Origin: Aquila chrysaetos chrysaetos
Taxonomy: Eukaryota > Chordata > Aves > Accipitriformes > Accipitridae
Length of the DNA stretch: 64,000 nt
Assembly: GCF_900496995.4 (NCBI RefSeq)
Contig: NC_044006.1
Span: 20,234,214-20,298,213, forward strand
Direction: 5' to 3'
Translations under genes and position numbers: made by a program
In this document: positions 63,101 to 64,000 of the stretch, in pieces
Layout: each line of letters begins with the position of its first letter
Position numbering within the stretch: position 1 is the stretch's first letter
Notes under the pieces: model-generated
Databases searched by the model: none
What the model saw: only the letters and a program-made list of their open reading frames with translations
What the model was told of the DNA's origin: nothing

Positions 63101-63603
63101 GTGCCACACCACAATACCATGAGAATGTCCTGTCACTCTGTGATTCATTACTCTTAAATGGAGTATGTTACTACATGTCCTTCGATAAACCAATGGGCAT
63201 CATGGAAATGTACATAAAACCAATCTTCAGGACACTCAGTGGAATTAATGGTGCAGACTTTTTACAGGATTAATACCACTTGTTCCCATCCATCAGAGCT
63301 GTAGGCAATTTCTCCTCTTCTTTTGCCAAACTCTCCCATGTTGTGTATCAGCATTACGGTAGTAGTTTGATTGTAAATGATATTTAGGAAAACTAATATT
63401 ATCAGGCATGGATATTACTTATGTATGTGCAGTACTAGTATCACACTGTTCTACCTTGCATACCTCAGCACTGCTTCAGTATGAACCAAAGCCTGAGCAG
63501 TTCTAGCTGCATGATCGTTCTGTTCCAGCAATGGGAAGAAGGGACCAGTAATGATCCATGTCCTATTCTAATGCTCTTAATTTTTCCTCTCTAATTCTTA
63601 GAG
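60165..63603. other. Possible first intron of the 60.1-kb gene, or intergenic
   Basis: Apart from the (CTC)n run nothing is recognised. No second exon with a good acceptor and open phase-0 frame was found before 63604. Confidence 0.4.
62560..62585. repeat. (CTC)n microsatellite
   Basis: An uninterrupted trinucleotide run of about eight and a half CTC units in the presumed intergenic or intronic sequence after 60.2 kb. No reading frame of interest crosses it. Confidence 0.85.
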
Positions 63604-63921
63604 CTCCTCTTCCTGTCTATCAAAATTCCAGGACCCAGTAGAGATCCTCTACATGTGAAGCTGGTGGGTCTCAGAAAGGAGACCTACGTCTTGAAAGAAG
63701 TAAGGCAGAATATGCCAATAAGTTACTTTGCTAGTACCTGTTCTGAGGTGGAGGAGTTTTACCCATGGTGTTCCAACACACATACCTCTCCCCACTGATT
63801 GTTCAGGGAAGGTAGACATTTTGCAAGAGTGTTTCACTACATCTAAAACACAGGTGCAAGCTGGGTGGACTGGATCTCATGCCTTCTACAACCGGAAGGA
63901 AGCAATCAGCAGGTCTACCTG
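63604..63921 (+). other. Weak candidate downstream exons
   Basis: A strong pyrimidine tract (63580-63600) precedes two overlapping acceptor AGs at 63600-63603. Using the second, a phase-0 exon of 32 codons runs 63604-63699 and ends at GAA|GTAAGG, matching the phase of the putative exon at 60084-60164. Using the first AG instead, the phase-0 frame stops after 19 codons, at 63656-63658. A further segment, 63854-63921, lies between a poor acceptor (ACACAG) and a perfect donor (CTG|GTAAGTG). No domain is recognisable in either, and both may be chance. Confidence 0.2.
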
Positions 63922-64000
63922 GTAAGTGTGCTGGTGTCAGCAATGAGTAAATGGCACAAAGTATTAACAGCGCTTATCTCACTGAGTCCCAAGACAGTGC

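Noticed and set aside
1..64000. tRNA, rRNA and CRISPR arrays
   Set aside because: No tRNA B-box in a cloverleaf context, no rRNA-like sequence and no regularly spaced repeat array were seen on either strand.

Overview
The window looks like a bird chromosome, probably from outside the chicken/duck lineage. Three kinds of evidence support this. There are decayed CR1 LINE copies. There are solo LTRs of a family I recognise from memory as common in Neoaves, with ends reading GTGGTTTAACCCCAGCC. There is also a GPR141 locus. The DNA is AT-rich and sparsely genic. Most open reading frames under about 180 codons look like chance.

Two genes are firmly supported, both on the + strand. GPR141 (29012-29956) is a single-coding-exon class A orphan receptor closely resembling human GPR141. 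A shorter, diverged GPR141-like paralogue lies at 52064-52927. Each begins just after a good splice acceptor, so both should have untranslated upstream exons I could not place. In mammals the order is ELMO1 - GPR141 - NME8 - SFRP4 - EPDR1, so I expect an ELMO1-side flank on the left and an NME8-side flank on the right. A possible signal-peptide first exon lies at 60084-60164, with weak candidate exons at 63604-63921. I could not assign it to a family.

The layout from left to right is as follows. 1-9.3 kb is intergenic, with a CpG-rich block (3.37-3.69 kb) and two ancient repeat relics. 9.3-10.5 kb and 15.3-16.2 kb hold two degenerate CR1 copies. 16.2-29 kb is intergenic, with an AT-rich minisatellite beside a C14 run and a shredded CR1. 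GPR141 is at 29 kb. 35.9-38.1 kb is a KRBA2-like integrase pseudogene split by a nested solo LTR. 39.4-41.7 kb holds two solo LTRs in opposite orientation around a CR1 fragment. 41.7-52 kb is featureless. The second receptor is at 52 kb. A third related LTR is at 55.5 kb and a 39-bp-arm inverted repeat at 57.3 kb. The possible secreted-protein exon is at 60.1 kb.

I see no operons, CRISPR arrays, tRNA or rRNA genes, and no clearly new system. The most informative points are the tandem receptor pair with a tail-less second member, the nested LTR whose target-site duplication re-aligns the host pseudogene, the unexplained CpG-rich block and the unassigned signal-peptide exon. All identifications come from reading the sequence and remembered family features; no search was run.
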